The notes under the pieces were generated by a model that worked only from the letters and a program-made list of their open reading frames with translations, searched no databases and was not told the DNA's origin. Source: Ovis canadensis (taxonomy: Eukaryota; Chordata; Mammalia; Artiodactyla; Bovidae). Taken from it: DNA of 64,000 bases. Location of the stretch: contig NC_091245.1 in the NCBI RefSeq assembly GCF_042477335.2, forward strand, positions 118,578,501-118,642,500. Direction: 5' to 3'. Positions 35,655-46,394 of this stretch are shown here, in pieces; the first letter of the stretch is position 1, and each line of letters begins with the position of its first letter. A program made the position numbers and the translations under genes.

Positions 35655-36140
35655 GGCAAAGAAAATATGACACAGAGTGGTGTGGGCTTTCTAAACAAAG
35701 GCAAGAGCAAATGCAAAGACCCTAGGGCGGAATAAGCTCGATGTAGTAGAAGGTGAGTATGGTGAAAAAGAGTGAAACCAAGGTAAGAGATGAGGATAAA
35801 AATCAAAGGCCAGATCATATAGGACCTGGAGGTCATGGAGAAGCTTTTGATTTTATTCCAAATGTGACAGGAAGTTATGAAAGGGTTTTAAGTGGAGAAG
35901 TGACACGATCTATGATGTACAGCTGCCTCCCCCTGCTAGATGGAGAGCTGGGAAAGCAGGGACCTGAGTTAAGAGGCTGCCTCAGTTTTCAGGCGGCAGG
36001 GAACAGTGGCTTGGCCCCAGGTAATGGTCGAGAGAAGGTAAGAATCGGGGTATACTCTGAAGGTCAAACTAACGGGACTGGCTCATGGCTTGAATTATGG
36101 GATGTGAGAGAGGCAGCAAGAGGGACTCCCAAGTCTCTGC
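35655..36140 (-). repeat. L2 LINE relic
   Basis: Minus-strand L2 landmarks: GCAAATGCAAAGACCCTAGG, CCAGATCATATAGGACCTGG, GGAGAAGTGACACGATCTATG, TTAAGAGGCTGC. Confidence 0.75.
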
Positions 36141-36144
36141 CTGG

Positions 36145-36798
36145 GTGACTGGTGAATGGTGTTGCCCTTCCACCACTGAGCTTTTCTAAATTGCCTCTTA
36201 TCCATGAGGATGATAACGGTCCACTATTTGAATTTTTCCAAGAAGATGGGTAGTTATTCACAAGGTCCAGCTCTAGGCCAAACTGAGAGCCAACTAGGGT
36301 TTACAAATTAGCTTCCCAGAACTGCCTGGTACCATCCCCCATGTCTGATATGTAGTTGGCTCCTCTCCCCCCATCATAGCCTGCTACAGAAAGTCAGTAG
36401 CAGGGGTTCCCCATGGGAGGGCTCAAGTCTTTGGCTTCTTTTCCAGAGGGCTTTACACTTTAAGCCTTATTTTATCAGTGAAGTGAAGCTCCTGCTGACA
36501 GAATTCTGGGCACTGAGAAGCACATGAGAAATGTTATGAAGAAAAGGGGTCTTTCTACCTGTAAACTTTGCTCGTCTACAACTGCTTATGCAAAAGACCA
36601 GTCCTGTAGTCTAAGCAACTTTAAAGCACAGGACTAATCAGGCTGAACTTGCTAGACTTCAAGGTTTGTTCCTGTAGTGTTCCAATGGTCTATGAATCAG
36701 GCTTAAACGTTACCAAAATATGAACTCTTCATGCAAGGGAAAAAATTGTTTTAAGAACTGTACTGCACAAGCCCAAATCATCCAAAGCCAAGGATGCT
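36145..36798. other. Intronic stretch without a recognised repeat or exon
   Basis: Nothing nameable is seen here. Confidence 0.35.
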
Positions 36799-36802
36799 TT
36801 AG

Positions 36803-37108
36803 ACCAGGAGTCAGCACACACTTTCTACCTACGGCTGATTCTTGTTGATGTTTGACATAAAACAACAAAATCTGTAAAGCAATTATCCTTCAATTAAAAA
36901 ATCAAAAAAAAAAGGACAAATAAATACTTTAAGCTTTGTGGGTCTTTGTTGTGACTACTCACTCTGTCTGGGTAGCGTGAAAGCAGCCATAGAAAACGCA
37001 TGAATGAATGGTCATGGCTGTGTTCCAATAAAACTTTATTTATCAATACAAAAACATGCCACAGGATGGATTTGGCCCACAGATTGTAGTTTGCTGGAGC
37101 CTGGCTTC
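36803..37108 (-). mobile_element. hAT-Charlie-like DNA transposon, interrupted by an L1 tail
   Basis: Inverted termini are CCAGGAGTCAGCACACACTTT at the left and TAGTTTGCTGGAGCCTGG at the right. The core shows GTGAAAGCAGCCATAGAAAA and GTTCCAATAAAACTTTATTT, followed by GGATTTGGCCCACAG. Orientation is assigned arbitrarily by the common consensus direction. Confidence 0.8.
36829..36914 (+). mobile_element. L1 3' tail nested in the hAT element
   Basis: It reads GGCTGATTCTTGTTGATG, then AGCAATTATCCTTCAATTAA and an A-rich tail. It is the last 85 bp or so of a ruminant L1, inserted between the left terminus and the body of the hAT element. Confidence 0.8.
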
Positions 37109-37307
37109 CATCAAGGGAAGACATCTGGGTGATGAGAGAAAGGAGCTCTAGGGAGGCAAAAGTAGGGACCAATGTCGGGACTAGAAATACTCAGAGGACC
37201 ACACATGAGAGTCTAAGAAGGGGGCTTGTTGGCGTTGGTTGTGCTGGGCTGCCATATGGTGCAATCCAGGTTCCCCTCTAGGGAGTCTTCTCTGAGCCAC
37301 TCATAGG

Positions 37308-37529
37308 ATGCTGCTGCTGCTGCTGCTTGGTCAATTCAGTCATGTCCAACTCTGTGCAGCCCTATGGACTGCCACCTGCCAGGCTCCTCTGTCCATGGAT
37401 TCTCCAAGCAAGAGTACTAGAATGGGTTGCCAGGCCCTCTTCCTGGGGATCTTCCAGACTCAGGGATCAAACCCAGGTCTCCTGCATTGCACGCAGATTT
37501 TTTACTGCTGAGCCACCAGGGAAGCCCCC
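37308..37529 (-). mobile_element. Bov-tA SINE with (CTG)n tail
   Basis: On the + strand it begins with CTGCTGCTGCTGCTGCTTGG and ends at the head GAGCCACCAGGGAAGCCC. CTCATAG occurs at both edges (37300-37306 and about 37530-37536), a possible short target-site duplication. Confidence 0.94.
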
Positions 37530-37629
37530 CTCATAGTACGGCAAAATACAATAGTGTTCCCTTCAAATTCCATCAGAAACAAGTCCTGCACAGCAAAGTC
37601 AAAAAGATTAGTTTTAAAGAACTGTTGTA

Positions 37630-39110
37630 TGAGAATCCAGCTGAGCTATTTCAAATCCTTAAAGATGATGCTATTAAAGTGTTGCACTCAATATGCCAGC
37701 AAATTTGGAAAACTCAGCAGTGGCCACAGGACAAGAAAAGGTCAGTTTTTATTCCAATCCCAAAGAAAGGCAATGCCAAAGAATGCTCAAACAATTGCAC
37801 TCATTTCAGGTGTTAGCAACGTAATGCTCAAAATTCTCCAAGCTAGGCTTCAATAGTATGTGAACTGCAAAATTCCAGATGTTCAAGCTGGCTTTAGAAA
37901 AGGCAGAGGAACCAGAGATCAAATTGCCAACATCTGTTAGATCATAGAAAAAGCAAGAGAGTTCCAGAAAAACATCTACCTGTGCTTCATTGACTATGCT
38001 AAAGCCTTTAACTGTGTGGATCACAACAAACTATGGAAAATTCTTCAAGAGATGGGAATACCAGACCGTCTTGAGAAATCTGTATGCAGGTCAAGAAGCA
38101 ACAGTTAGAACTGGACATGGCACAATAGACTGGTTCCAAATTGGGAGAGGAGTACGTCAAGGCTGTATATTGTCAGCTTGCTTATTTAACTTACAGGCAG
38201 ACTACATCATGCAAAATGTTGGACTGGATGAAGTACAAGCTGAAATCAAGATTATAGGGAGAAATATCAATAACCTCAGATATTTCAATGACACCACCCT
38301 TATGGCAGAAAGCAAAGAGGAACTAGAGAGCCCCCTGACCAAAGTGAAAGAGGAGAGTGAAAAAGCCAGCTTAAAATTCAGCTTTGAAAAAACGAAGATC
38401 ATGGCATCTAAATCACTTCACTTCTAGATCACTTCATCTATATCACGTCCCATCACTTCATGGCATATAAACAGGTAAACAATGGAAACAGTGACAGACT
38501 TTATTTTCTCGGGCTCCAAAATCACTGGGATGGTGATTGCAGCTATGAAATTAAAAGACGCTTACTCCTTGGAAGAAAAGCTATGACAAACCTAGACAGT
38601 GTATTAAAAAGCAGAGGCATTACTTTACAGGCAAAGGTCTGTATAGTCAAAGAGATGGTTTTTCCAGTATGGATGGATGTATGGATGTGAGAGTTAGACC
38701 ACAAGGAAAGCTGAGTGCTGAAGAATTGATGCTTTTGAATTGTGGTGTTGAAGAAAACTCTTGAGAGTCCCTTGGACTGCAAGGAGATCAAACCAGTCAA
38801 TCCTAAGGTCAGTCCTAAGATCAAAACAGTCCTGAATATTCACTGGAAGGACAGATACTAAAGCTGAAGCTCCAGTACCTTGGCTGCCTGATATGAAAAA
38901 CTGACTCATTGGAAAAGACCCTGATACTGGGAAAAGTTGAAGGCAGGAAAAGAAGGGGATGACAGAGGATGAGATGGTTGAATGGCATCTTGAGTTGATG
39001 GACATGAGTTTGAGCAAGCTCCAGGAGTTGGTGAGGGACAGGGCAGCCTGGCATGCTCAGTCCATGGGGTCACAAAGAGTCTGACATGACTGAGCAGCTG
39101 AACTGAACTG
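37630..39110 (+). mobile_element. BovB LINE, 5'-truncated (RT region to 3' end)
   Basis: It begins within the RT domain (GAATCCAGCTGAGCTATTTC) and runs to TGAGCAGCTGAACTGAACTG. Visible blocks are IPIPKKGNAKECSN and RGVRQGCILSACLFNL. The catalytic motif is altered: RYFNDTT replaces RYADDTT. The frame is broken in several places. Confidence 0.95.
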
Positions 39111-39180
39111 TATGAGATTAGGCCAATAGTCCACACATTTTCTCCTGTATGCATTCAACAGATATTTATCAAGGCTCTAT

Positions 39181-39334
39181 TGGAGAAGGAAATGGCAACC
39201 CACTCCAGTGTTCTTGCCTGGAGAATCTCAGGGACAGCAGAGCCTGGTGGGCTGCCGTCTATGGGGTCGCACAGAGTCAGACAAGACTGAAGCGACTTAG
39301 CAGCAGCAGCAGCAGCAGCATCAAGGCTCTATTG
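39181..39334 (+). mobile_element. Bov-A monomer insertion with (CAG)n tail and 15-bp target-site duplication
   Basis: The unit runs from GGAGAAGGAAATGGCAACCC to GAAGCGACTTAG and a CAG run at 39300-39319. It is flanked by exact ATCAAGGCTCTATTG at 39168-39182 and 39320-39334. Confidence 0.95.
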
Positions 39335-40790
39335 TGTGCTAGCACTAGGGATATACAGGTGAACAAAGAGAGTCTCTGCTCTCAAACAATTCTCAAGCAG
39401 TGATTGGAACAGTAGCTACCTTATGATATCACGCCTGCAGCCCTTAGGCGGGGTCTCCTCATCCCCATCTCCATCTACACTTACCCTCATTTCCTTCTCC
39501 ACTTTCAGAAGACAGTTCAAGGCTTACCCTTCATTTTGTCTTGGACACCATCTGTTCCTGCCTCCTCCAAGACTTCACATCCCTTAGCTCACTGAATTAT
39601 CCCTAAATGTTCACAAGATAAGCAGGGATTGGTGTTAGCCTAGTGTCGAATAGTCCAAGATGGTATGAGGTTGGCTTGCCCATCTATGGCCTTCTATCAC
39701 CCCAAGCTCTCTTTTCTCCCACTAAGCCTTATGTCAATAACATTTCCCCCAAGGGACATTAACAACAAAAAGTATTTAATCCATGCAGCAAACATACTTT
39801 GAGCTCTAGTGTGTGTTAAGCAGTACTCTGGATGTTGGGGACACAATAGTGAACACAAATCCATGTCTTCATGGAGTTTGTAATCTAGCAGACAGAAGCA
39901 GACAGATATATACATAGCAAATCCACTTCCTCGATAAATACATCACTTAGCTGGACAAAAAAAAAAAAAAAAAGTACTGAACATCTAATGATATTCAGGC
40001 AAGCTAGGGCCTAATAAGGACAAATGGGGGAACTGGGCCTTTCTCTAGGTTCCAATTGGAAACTTTTACCACAAAGGGCTTAGGCTGATAGAAACTGGCA
40101 TTTGTTCTCCAAGGGGCAGTGTAACTGAAGTCTGCAAACTGCATCCTCTCCCATTACATGGCCATCACCTGGAGGCTGGCCCATCCACTTAGCCCAGGCA
40201 GCTCCTGAGCAAGACTGTCCAGGGAACTCAGAGCAGCCTGCTCATCTGGAGAGCCGAGCAGACTGCCGAACTGTGGTCACTTTTGTGGATTAAGAAAAAG
40301 AGCAGGTCCTCATGAAGCCACCAGGTTCAAGCTGGTTTTCTGAAGGAAGGCTTCCTCAGTTCCTATGCTACCAGGTGTGGTTCTGGGTCCCTGAAACTTT
40401 TCCCTTCATGCGCTGATTTTGGCAGACAGGTTTTCCACTTGTGAGCAACGTGCCACGTGAGGGACTAAAGAAGCGTGTGGTTTATGTTTCCTTAGGGACT
40501 ATTTGCAGGGAGAATTTAAACATTAATGATACCTGTAATTGTACCTAGGCACTTTAAGTGGGGCAAATGCTCTGCACCTATGAAGTGGAGCTGAGGAAGG
40601 GATAATATGGGGGTTAGCCGCCTTCGCTTGTTCGTAATGTGAATGAGAGCCCTGGATTGTGCAGTGTGCAACATACACAACAGTGCCTGGTAGCCTTTTC
40701 TCAGAGGCAAGGGGATCAAGAAAGCCAGAAAAGGAGTAATTGATGAACAATTTATTCATTCAGTAGCCTGGGAATAATTAAAACTACTTA
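39335..40790. other. Intronic stretch, mostly unique
   Basis: A possible L2 3' piece lies at about 39475-39600 (TTTCCTTCTCCACTTTCAG and CTCCTCCAAGACTTCAC). A 16-bp A-run lies at about 39957-39974. No exon is recognised. Confidence 0.4.
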
Positions 40791-40792
40791 GT

Positions 40793-41008
40793 GGGGCACT
40801 TTCCTGGTGTCTCAAAAGGTGAAGAATCTGCCTGCAATGTGGGAGACCCAAGCTTGATCCCTGAATTGGGACGATCCCCTGGAGCAGGGAATGGCAACGC
40901 ATTCCAGTATTCTTGCCTGGAGAATTTCATGGACAGAGGAGCCTGGGAGGGTACAATCCATAAAGTCACAAAAAGTCAGACACGACTGAGTGACTAACAC
41001 ACACACCC
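40793..41008 (+). mobile_element. Bov-tA SINE
   Basis: It runs from GGGCACTTTCCTGGTGTCTC through box B AAGCTTGATCCC to AGACACGACTGAGTGACTAAC. Confidence 0.93.
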
Positions 41009-41159
41009 AGCGCGGTGCTCAAGAGTAGAGTTTAATTTCGTGAAGCACCTTATATGACTTCTAGAACATATAAGACACTCCAAGATGAGCAGATAGGTCC
41101 ATAAACTCTAAAGTCATCATACTAAACTAGGAGAAGAATGCATGACTAACAAGCTAAAG

Positions 41160-41362
41160 AAGAGATGAGCCAATAAGGACCTATTGTATAGCATATGGAA
41201 CTCACCCTGATGTTACCTAACAGCCTGAACGGGAAGGGAGTTTGGGGGAGAATGGATACATGTGTATGTCTAGCTGAGTTCCTTTGCTGTTCACCTGAGA
41301 CTGTCACAATGTTGTTAATCAGCTAATCCTCCAATACGAAGTGAAAAAAAATTTTTTAAAGA
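41160..41362 (+). repeat. L1 3' end
   Basis: It shows GAGCCAATAAGGACCTATTG, then GGATACATGTGTATGTC, GTCACAATGTTGTTAATCAG and an A/T tail. This is the L1 3' UTR. Confidence 0.75.
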
Positions 41363-41379
41363 GAGGGAGATGAAATAAT

Positions 41380-42200
41380 AGAGAGCTAGGATCATTTAAA
41401 AAGTGGGGGAAATGGAAAACAATAGTTAATCCAAATATATCAGTCTAACATTAAATGTTAATGGGCTGATTCAAATGCAGTTTACTAGACTGAATGAAGA
41501 ACAAAGCCCAGCTGCATCCTGCTCACTAAAGGTACCTTAAATATAGGAACACAGAAAGATTAAGAGTAAAATGATGGGGAAAGATACGCAACGCAGACAC
41601 TAGCCAAAAGAAAAGGGTAAATCTACCAGAAAGAGGTAACAGTCGTACATGTATTTAAGAACATTGCTTCAAAATATGGGAGCAAAACTTGACAGAACTA
41701 TTTGGAGAAGCAGACAAGTGCACAGCCATAACGTGATTTTAACATACTTCCCAGTAACTGCTGCTGCTGCTGCTAAGTCGCCTCAGTCGTGTCCGACTCT
41801 GTGCGACCCCATAGACGGCAGCCCACCAGGCTCTGCTGCCCCTGGGATTCTCAGGCAAGAACACTGGAGTGGGTGCTAGGCTGATAGTAACTGAGACAAT
41901 AAATAAAGGTAACAAAAAGCCAAAAAAGATGAAAAGTCAATAGAGACGTAGACAGTCTGTATAAAAGCGCACTCGCTGGCATACATAGAACAATGTATTC
42001 AACAAAGATAATGCATTTTTTCAGTGCACATGCAAAAATTACTAAAACTGACTCTATTATAAAGAAAATTCTTTATAAACTTCAAAGGACTGAAATCAGA
42101 AAAAGTATGCTTCTGACTACAGTAGAATTGAACTAGAATTGAATAATGAAACCAGTGCTAGAAAATCCCCAAATTTTAAAAATCAAGTAATTCAAGGAAT
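41380..42200 (+). repeat. Old L1 fragment (5' part of ORF2), split by a Bov-A
   Basis: It shows CTAACATTAAATGTTAATGG, AGCTGCATCCTGCTCAC and AACAATGTATTCAACAAAG, then AATTACTAAAACTGACTC. The order fits the endonuclease-to-RT region of an old L1M. It is interrupted at 41757-41880. Confidence 0.6.
41757..41885 (-). mobile_element. Bov-A insertion with (CTG)n tail
   Basis: Minus orientation: CTGCTGCTGCTGCTAAGTCG to GCAAGAACACTGGAGTGGG. A possible short duplication AGTAACTG lies at 41753-41760 and 41886-41893. Confidence 0.9.
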
Positions 42201-42282
42201 ATTAGCTCTTATTAACGAGAATGATAATGGTTTATGCCTTCAAGAGCTAAAAGTCTGTCTTGTAGGAGAGAAAAGATGATTT

Positions 42283-42462
42283 TGCAGGACTTTCATAGAG
42301 GTCCAGTGGTTAAGACTTTTGCAGGGATTGTAGTTTTGGTCCCTGCTCAGTGAGCTAAGATCCCACGTCCCTCTGGCCAAAAATCAAAAGCATGAAGCAG
42401 AAGCAATACTGTGGCAAGTTCAATAAAGACTTTAAAAATGGTCACATCAAAAAAATCTGTTT
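42283..42462 (+). mobile_element. CHR-type tRNA SINE, truncated
   Basis: GGACTTTCATAGAGGTCCAG head with TTTTGGTCCCTGCTCAG, followed by an A-rich end (AATAAAGACTTTAAAAATGG). It is diverged. Confidence 0.6.
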
Positions 42463-42544
42463 AAAAAATATGCTTTTTCAAATTTTCTTTCTTTTTTTTT
42501 TTATGCTTTGCTTTCTAGCAAATAACCACCAAGTAAGATAGAAC

Positions 42545-43110
42545 ATGACAGGTGCAGTAAGAATGATACTAGGAGATGCAACAGAGGAGTCCACAGTGGG
42601 AACAATCACAACGTATCCTCTGAACTACGAGGATGAAGAGGCTGGGGAAGGTTCCTGGAAGTAGATGCATTTACATCAGACCTTAAAGGACACGAAGGAC
42701 TTGATGATGCAAAAATTGGAGGAAGAGATACTTGATGCAAAAAGAGCAGTGTAACAAAGCTAGCTGTAGGCAAGGGGGAGAGACAACCAAGGAGCACAGA
42801 GAGCTTAATGTGACTAGAATAAGGGTGAGTTACTGGGAGAACTGAGAAGTAAGGTGGGAATGGTGGGCAATGCTGAGAGCTCTGAACACCAGCCAGTCTG
42901 GGTGTTATCCTGAGCCCCGCGGGGGAGTCAGACAGGGATTTGAACTCTGGTGTGACTGGCAAGAGCCAAGCTTGCAGAAGGGGAATCTGGCAGGAGTGTG
43001 TGCAGCGGTCCAGAGCTGGGGAACTGGCAATGGTGGAGACAGACCTGCTGGGAGGTGAGGAGCGCTCACACCTTGGAGGTGACAGGCAATGAAGAGGAGA
43101 GAGAGAATGC
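42545..43110 (-). repeat. L2 LINE relic
   Basis: Minus-strand L2: GAAGAGGCTGGGGAAGGTTC, CATCAGACCTTAAAGGAC and TGAGAGCTCTGAACAC, then CAGGAGTGTGTGCAG. The long minus-strand frame (42606-43154) is inside this relic. Confidence 0.55.
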
Positions 43111-43114
43111 AGCG

Positions 43115-44035
43115 GAGGAAAAACCCTCCCCACCGAACCACCCACATCCCTCACTTAAAAGCAGCCTAACAATGCATTAAAATCACTGTCTAATTGCTCC
43201 TTTCAAGGTAATGCTCCAAAATGGGGAAATAACGCATTTAATGTTTAGCCTCATATCTGCCGCCCAAACCCTGATTTGAAAGCCTAATCTTTTCAAAAAT
43301 AGAATGAGATAAACCCCTCTGCCCCCACCACTGGGCACACTCCAGACCCTCAGAGTCCCATGTTCTCCTTTCTCATATACATCTTTCTTTGTATATTCCC
43401 ATGTGGTATCTCTGGCAACTTGGGCAGGTGATCTAAGCCCTGTCTTGCTAGAATTCCTGAAGATTGCAGGAGTCTTCCCTCACCTCACCAGCCTCCGCTT
43501 GGGCCTCCTGGAAAAGCCCCAGAGGTCCTTGAACCAGGCTGACTAGAGAGAGGTCTTGAGACATAATTGCGTTCCTGACCCTTTACAGCACCCTGAGATG
43601 GAAGCCCAAGGCCCCTTTCCTCTCCAGCTGGCCTGGGTCACCCACAGGGCCTCTGTCTCACACTCATTCTAGAGAGGGGCTTCTTCCTCTCCTTTCCTCT
43701 GTAATCTTTGCAAACAGTCGATGCGGCAGCCCCCTGCTGGCTTCCTCCTCCAGTGACTAAAACTTCAACCAAGAGCGAGTCCTCAGTAGCATTACAAACA
43801 TCAGGCCATCTTCCTGAAAGTAACCAACAAGTTCACTTAGGGGCACTGACCAGGAACCAGCGTGCATGCAATGGTGTCCAGTTTGGAGAGGACTTAATGG
43901 CTAGCCTGGGCAGCTCATTCCAGTCACCCAGAGCCAGCTGCCTCCCAGTAAGCTCACCTCTGTATTCCTTTCCCTATTTCTCCTGCTTCTAGCTCCAGTC
44001 CAAACAGATTTCATCAAGGAAATCAGTGCCTTTAC
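43115..44035. other. Intronic stretch without a recognised repeat or exon
   Basis: Nothing nameable is seen here. Confidence 0.35.
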
Positions 44036-44037
44036 GT

Positions 44038-44232
44038 AGCCTGGGCTTCCCTTGCAGCTCAGCTGGTAAAGAATCTGACTGCAATGCAGGAGACCTGGGT
44101 TTGATCCCCGGGTTGGGAAAATCTCCTGGAAAAGAGAAAGGCTGCCCACGCCAGTATTCTGGCCTGGAGAATTGCATGGACTGTATAGTCCACAGGGTCC
44201 CAAAGAGTCGGACACAACTGAGCGACTTTCAC
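44038..44232 (+). mobile_element. Bov-tA SINE
   Basis: It runs from GGGCTTCCCTTGCAGCTCAG through GGGTTTGATCCCCGG to GACACAACTGAGCGACTTTC. Confidence 0.95.
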
Positions 44233-44384
44233 TACTACCACTGCATAGCCTGGAGTTCCTACCCTGTTGTGGGGAAAGCTTCTCCCCGCATTAGTCTCTC
44301 TCTGTGACTCCCACTTGGCCAAGTCCAGGTTTTTTGTCTCCTGTTCCCTGCTGAAATCATGCAGTTTATCCAGAACCTTCAGGT

Positions 44385-44545
44385 TAGGAAACTTTTCTGA
44401 GTCTCAGTTTCCTGATGTGAAAAACAAGGATGAAAATGTGTGTCAACATTCTTGTAAGAATTAAATGAGATAGCATTTGCATATCACTTAGCAAGTAGAC
44501 AGAACTTGGTAAATATCAGCTGCTACTATGATTCTGATCATAATT
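44385..44545 (+). repeat. MIR SINE
   Basis: MIR order: TGAGTCTCAGTTTCCTGATG, GTAAGAATTAAATGAGATAG, AGACAGAACTTGGTAAAT. Confidence 0.7.
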
Positions 44546-44814
44546 GTCTTAAGTCCTAATCTCAGCCCTGAATGGAAACTCATTCATCTAATGCTTGCTG
44601 GATATTTTCCCCTGGACACTGCACACAGGCACCTCAGCATCAGCATGGCAGAGTAAATGGAGCTAGAAAAATGTAGGGCTGACAACAGAGCTCTGAGCAG
44701 GCTAGGAAGCTCTTGTGTACAGTGTACTGTGTGCACTGCTGTGTACAGTAGCTCACCTGCTCACCTGTGCCGATTACATCCTCTTTATGACCCTGAGAAT
44801 AGATGTTATTCTTT

Positions 44815-45345
44815 ATCAGTTCAGTTCAGTTGCTCAGTTGTGTCCGACTCTTTGCGACCCCATGGACTACAGCATGCCAGGCTTCCCTGTTCAATACCAA
44901 CTCCTGGAGCTTACTCAGACTCATGTCCATTGAGTTGGTGATTCCATCCAACCATCTCATTCTCTGTCGTCCCCGTCTCCTCCCGCCCTCAATCTTTCCC
45001 AGCATCAGGGTCTTTTCTAATGAGTCAGTTCTTCATATCAGGTGGTCAAAGTATTAGAGTTTCAGCTTTAGCATCAGTCCTTCCAATGAATATTCAGGAC
45101 TGATCTCCTTTAGGATTGACTGGTTGGATTTCCTTGCCGTCCAAGGGAATCTTCAAGAGTCTTCTCCAACACCATAGCTTAAAAGCATCAATTCTTTGGC
45201 ACTCAGCTTTCTTTCTAGTCCAACTCTCACACCCATACATGACTACTGGAAAAACCATAGCTTTGACTAGATGGACCTTTATAGGCAATGGCTGTCTAGG
45301 TTGGTCATACGTTTTCTTCCAAGAAGCAAGCGTCTTTTAATTTCA
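44815..45345 (-). mobile_element. BovB 3' end, 5'-truncated
   Basis: On the + strand it runs from TCAGTTCAGTTGCTCAGTTG to GCAAGCGTCTTTTAATTTC. It is the last 530 bp or so of BovB in minus orientation. Confidence 0.95.
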
Positions 45346-45485
45346 TGGATACAGTTATTCTTTATAGGATGAGGCAATGGGATTCAAAGACAGTATCAGA
45401 CATCCTGCTGAAGTTTCCAAAATTGGTGACAGTGGGTTTGAATTCTAGTCTGTCTGGCTCCATGACCCACTTTTCCTTCTATTCT
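45346..45485 (-). repeat. MIR relic, cut by the BovB insertion
   Basis: Minus-strand MIR end: GATGAGGCAATGGGATTCAAAG and GTGGGTTTGAATTCTAGTC, then GTCTGGCTCCATGACCC. Confidence 0.5.
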
Positions 45486-45997
45486 ATACTGAAGTCCACA
45501 CTGCTTGGTGTGGGGAGGTGCTCAGAGAAGGAGCCAGGCAACTGAGTCAGCCACTAAAAAGGACTGAGACTCATGTTGATCATGAGTGATGCCAACAGCA
45601 TCACAGAAGCAGAACTGCTTCCCATATTGGCTGTCTCTTTGCCCTGAAGCTCGTTCCTGATTTCTCCAGGTTGAGGGTGTAGAGAACACACAGGAGGCAT
45701 TTCCAGAGAATCCTGTCCTTCCTAAGTGGGGTGTGATGACCTTGGGTGGCCTTAGTGATCCCTGGCTGGACTCAGGCACAGGAGAAGGAAAAAGGACAAG
45801 GTGGAGGGGAAGGTGAGGGTAAGATGAGGAAGGCGAGCAAGAGGTGCCAAGCACTGGTGGAGCTCTGTAGAGTGTCAACACTCCATGACCATTTTGCTGA
45901 AGTTTCCAAATTCCCAGCTCCTTCTGTGGTCTCCCATTCCTTGAAGAGCCTTAAAAAGCAAAGGTCATTTTCAGGAGGTGATGTGAATGCAGCTGGA
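45486..45997. other. Intronic stretch without a recognised repeat or exon
   Basis: Nothing nameable is seen here. Confidence 0.35.
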
Positions 45998-46106
45998 AGT
46001 GAAGTTGCTCAGTCATGTCCGACTCTTTGCGATCCCATGGACTGTAGCCTATCAGGCTCCTCCGTCCATGGAATTTTCCAGGCAAGAGTACTGGAGTGGG
46101 TTACCT
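45998..46106 (-). mobile_element. Bov-A fragment
   Basis: Minus orientation: GAAGTTGCTCAGTCATGTCC to GAGTACTGGAGTGGGTTACC. A GATGTGAATGCAGCTG-like flank recurs after it as CTGAATGCAGCTAAG, a possible target-site duplication GTGAATGCAGCT/CTGAATGCAGCT. Confidence 0.9.
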
Positions 46107-46134
46107 GAATGCAGCTAAGCCTGGGGCAAAAAGC

Positions 46135-46312
46135 AGTCCAGGTGCAGTCTCAAACCTTACTATGCCCACAGATCACCTGGAGATATTGTTAAGATGCAGA
46201 TTCTGATTCAAGAAGGCCTGGGCGTGCTGCCTGAGATTCCACATTTCTCACGGGGTCCCCGTCATGCCGGTACCGCTGGCCCTCAGACCACGCTTTGAGT
46301 AGCCGGAGTCCA
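46135..46312 (+). mobile_element. MER5A-type hAT-Charlie MITE
   Basis: MER5A order: CAGTCTCAAACCTTACTATG, GATCACCTGGAGATATTGTT, GCAGATTCTGATTCAAG, GATTCCACATTTCTCACG, CAGACCACGCTTTGAGTAG. It ends about 80 bp before LRRC52 exon 2. Confidence 0.85.
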
Positions 46313-46394
46313 GACCATCACTCCAGGTCCCGGTTGGCCTCACAAGCCTAGGAGTTCTGTTTCAGCACTCTGCCTGCTGTGTGTTTCCTCTTAG

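Larger units (their letters stand above)
26211..46394 (+). other. LRRC52: LRRC52 intron 1 (phase 1, about 20.2 kb)
   Basis: The intron runs from GTGAGG at 26211 to CTCTTAG ending at 46394. It splits the codon for D208 within the LRRCT cap. Its content is almost all repeats, listed separately. The first recognisable one is a MIR about 230 bp in, and the last is a MER5A-type hAT element ending about 80 bp before the acceptor. No other coding exon is recognisable inside it on either strand. Confidence 0.9.

Noticed and set aside
42606-43154. 182-codon minus-strand open frame
   Set aside because: It lies inside a minus-strand L2 relic and an adjacent low-complexity area. The protein is proline/serine-rich with no domain, so it is compositional.
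46379-46394. In-frame ATG ahead of LRRC52 exon 2 as a start codon
   Set aside because: It lies in the intron before a good acceptor. The family sequence needs the joined codon GAT from exon 1.
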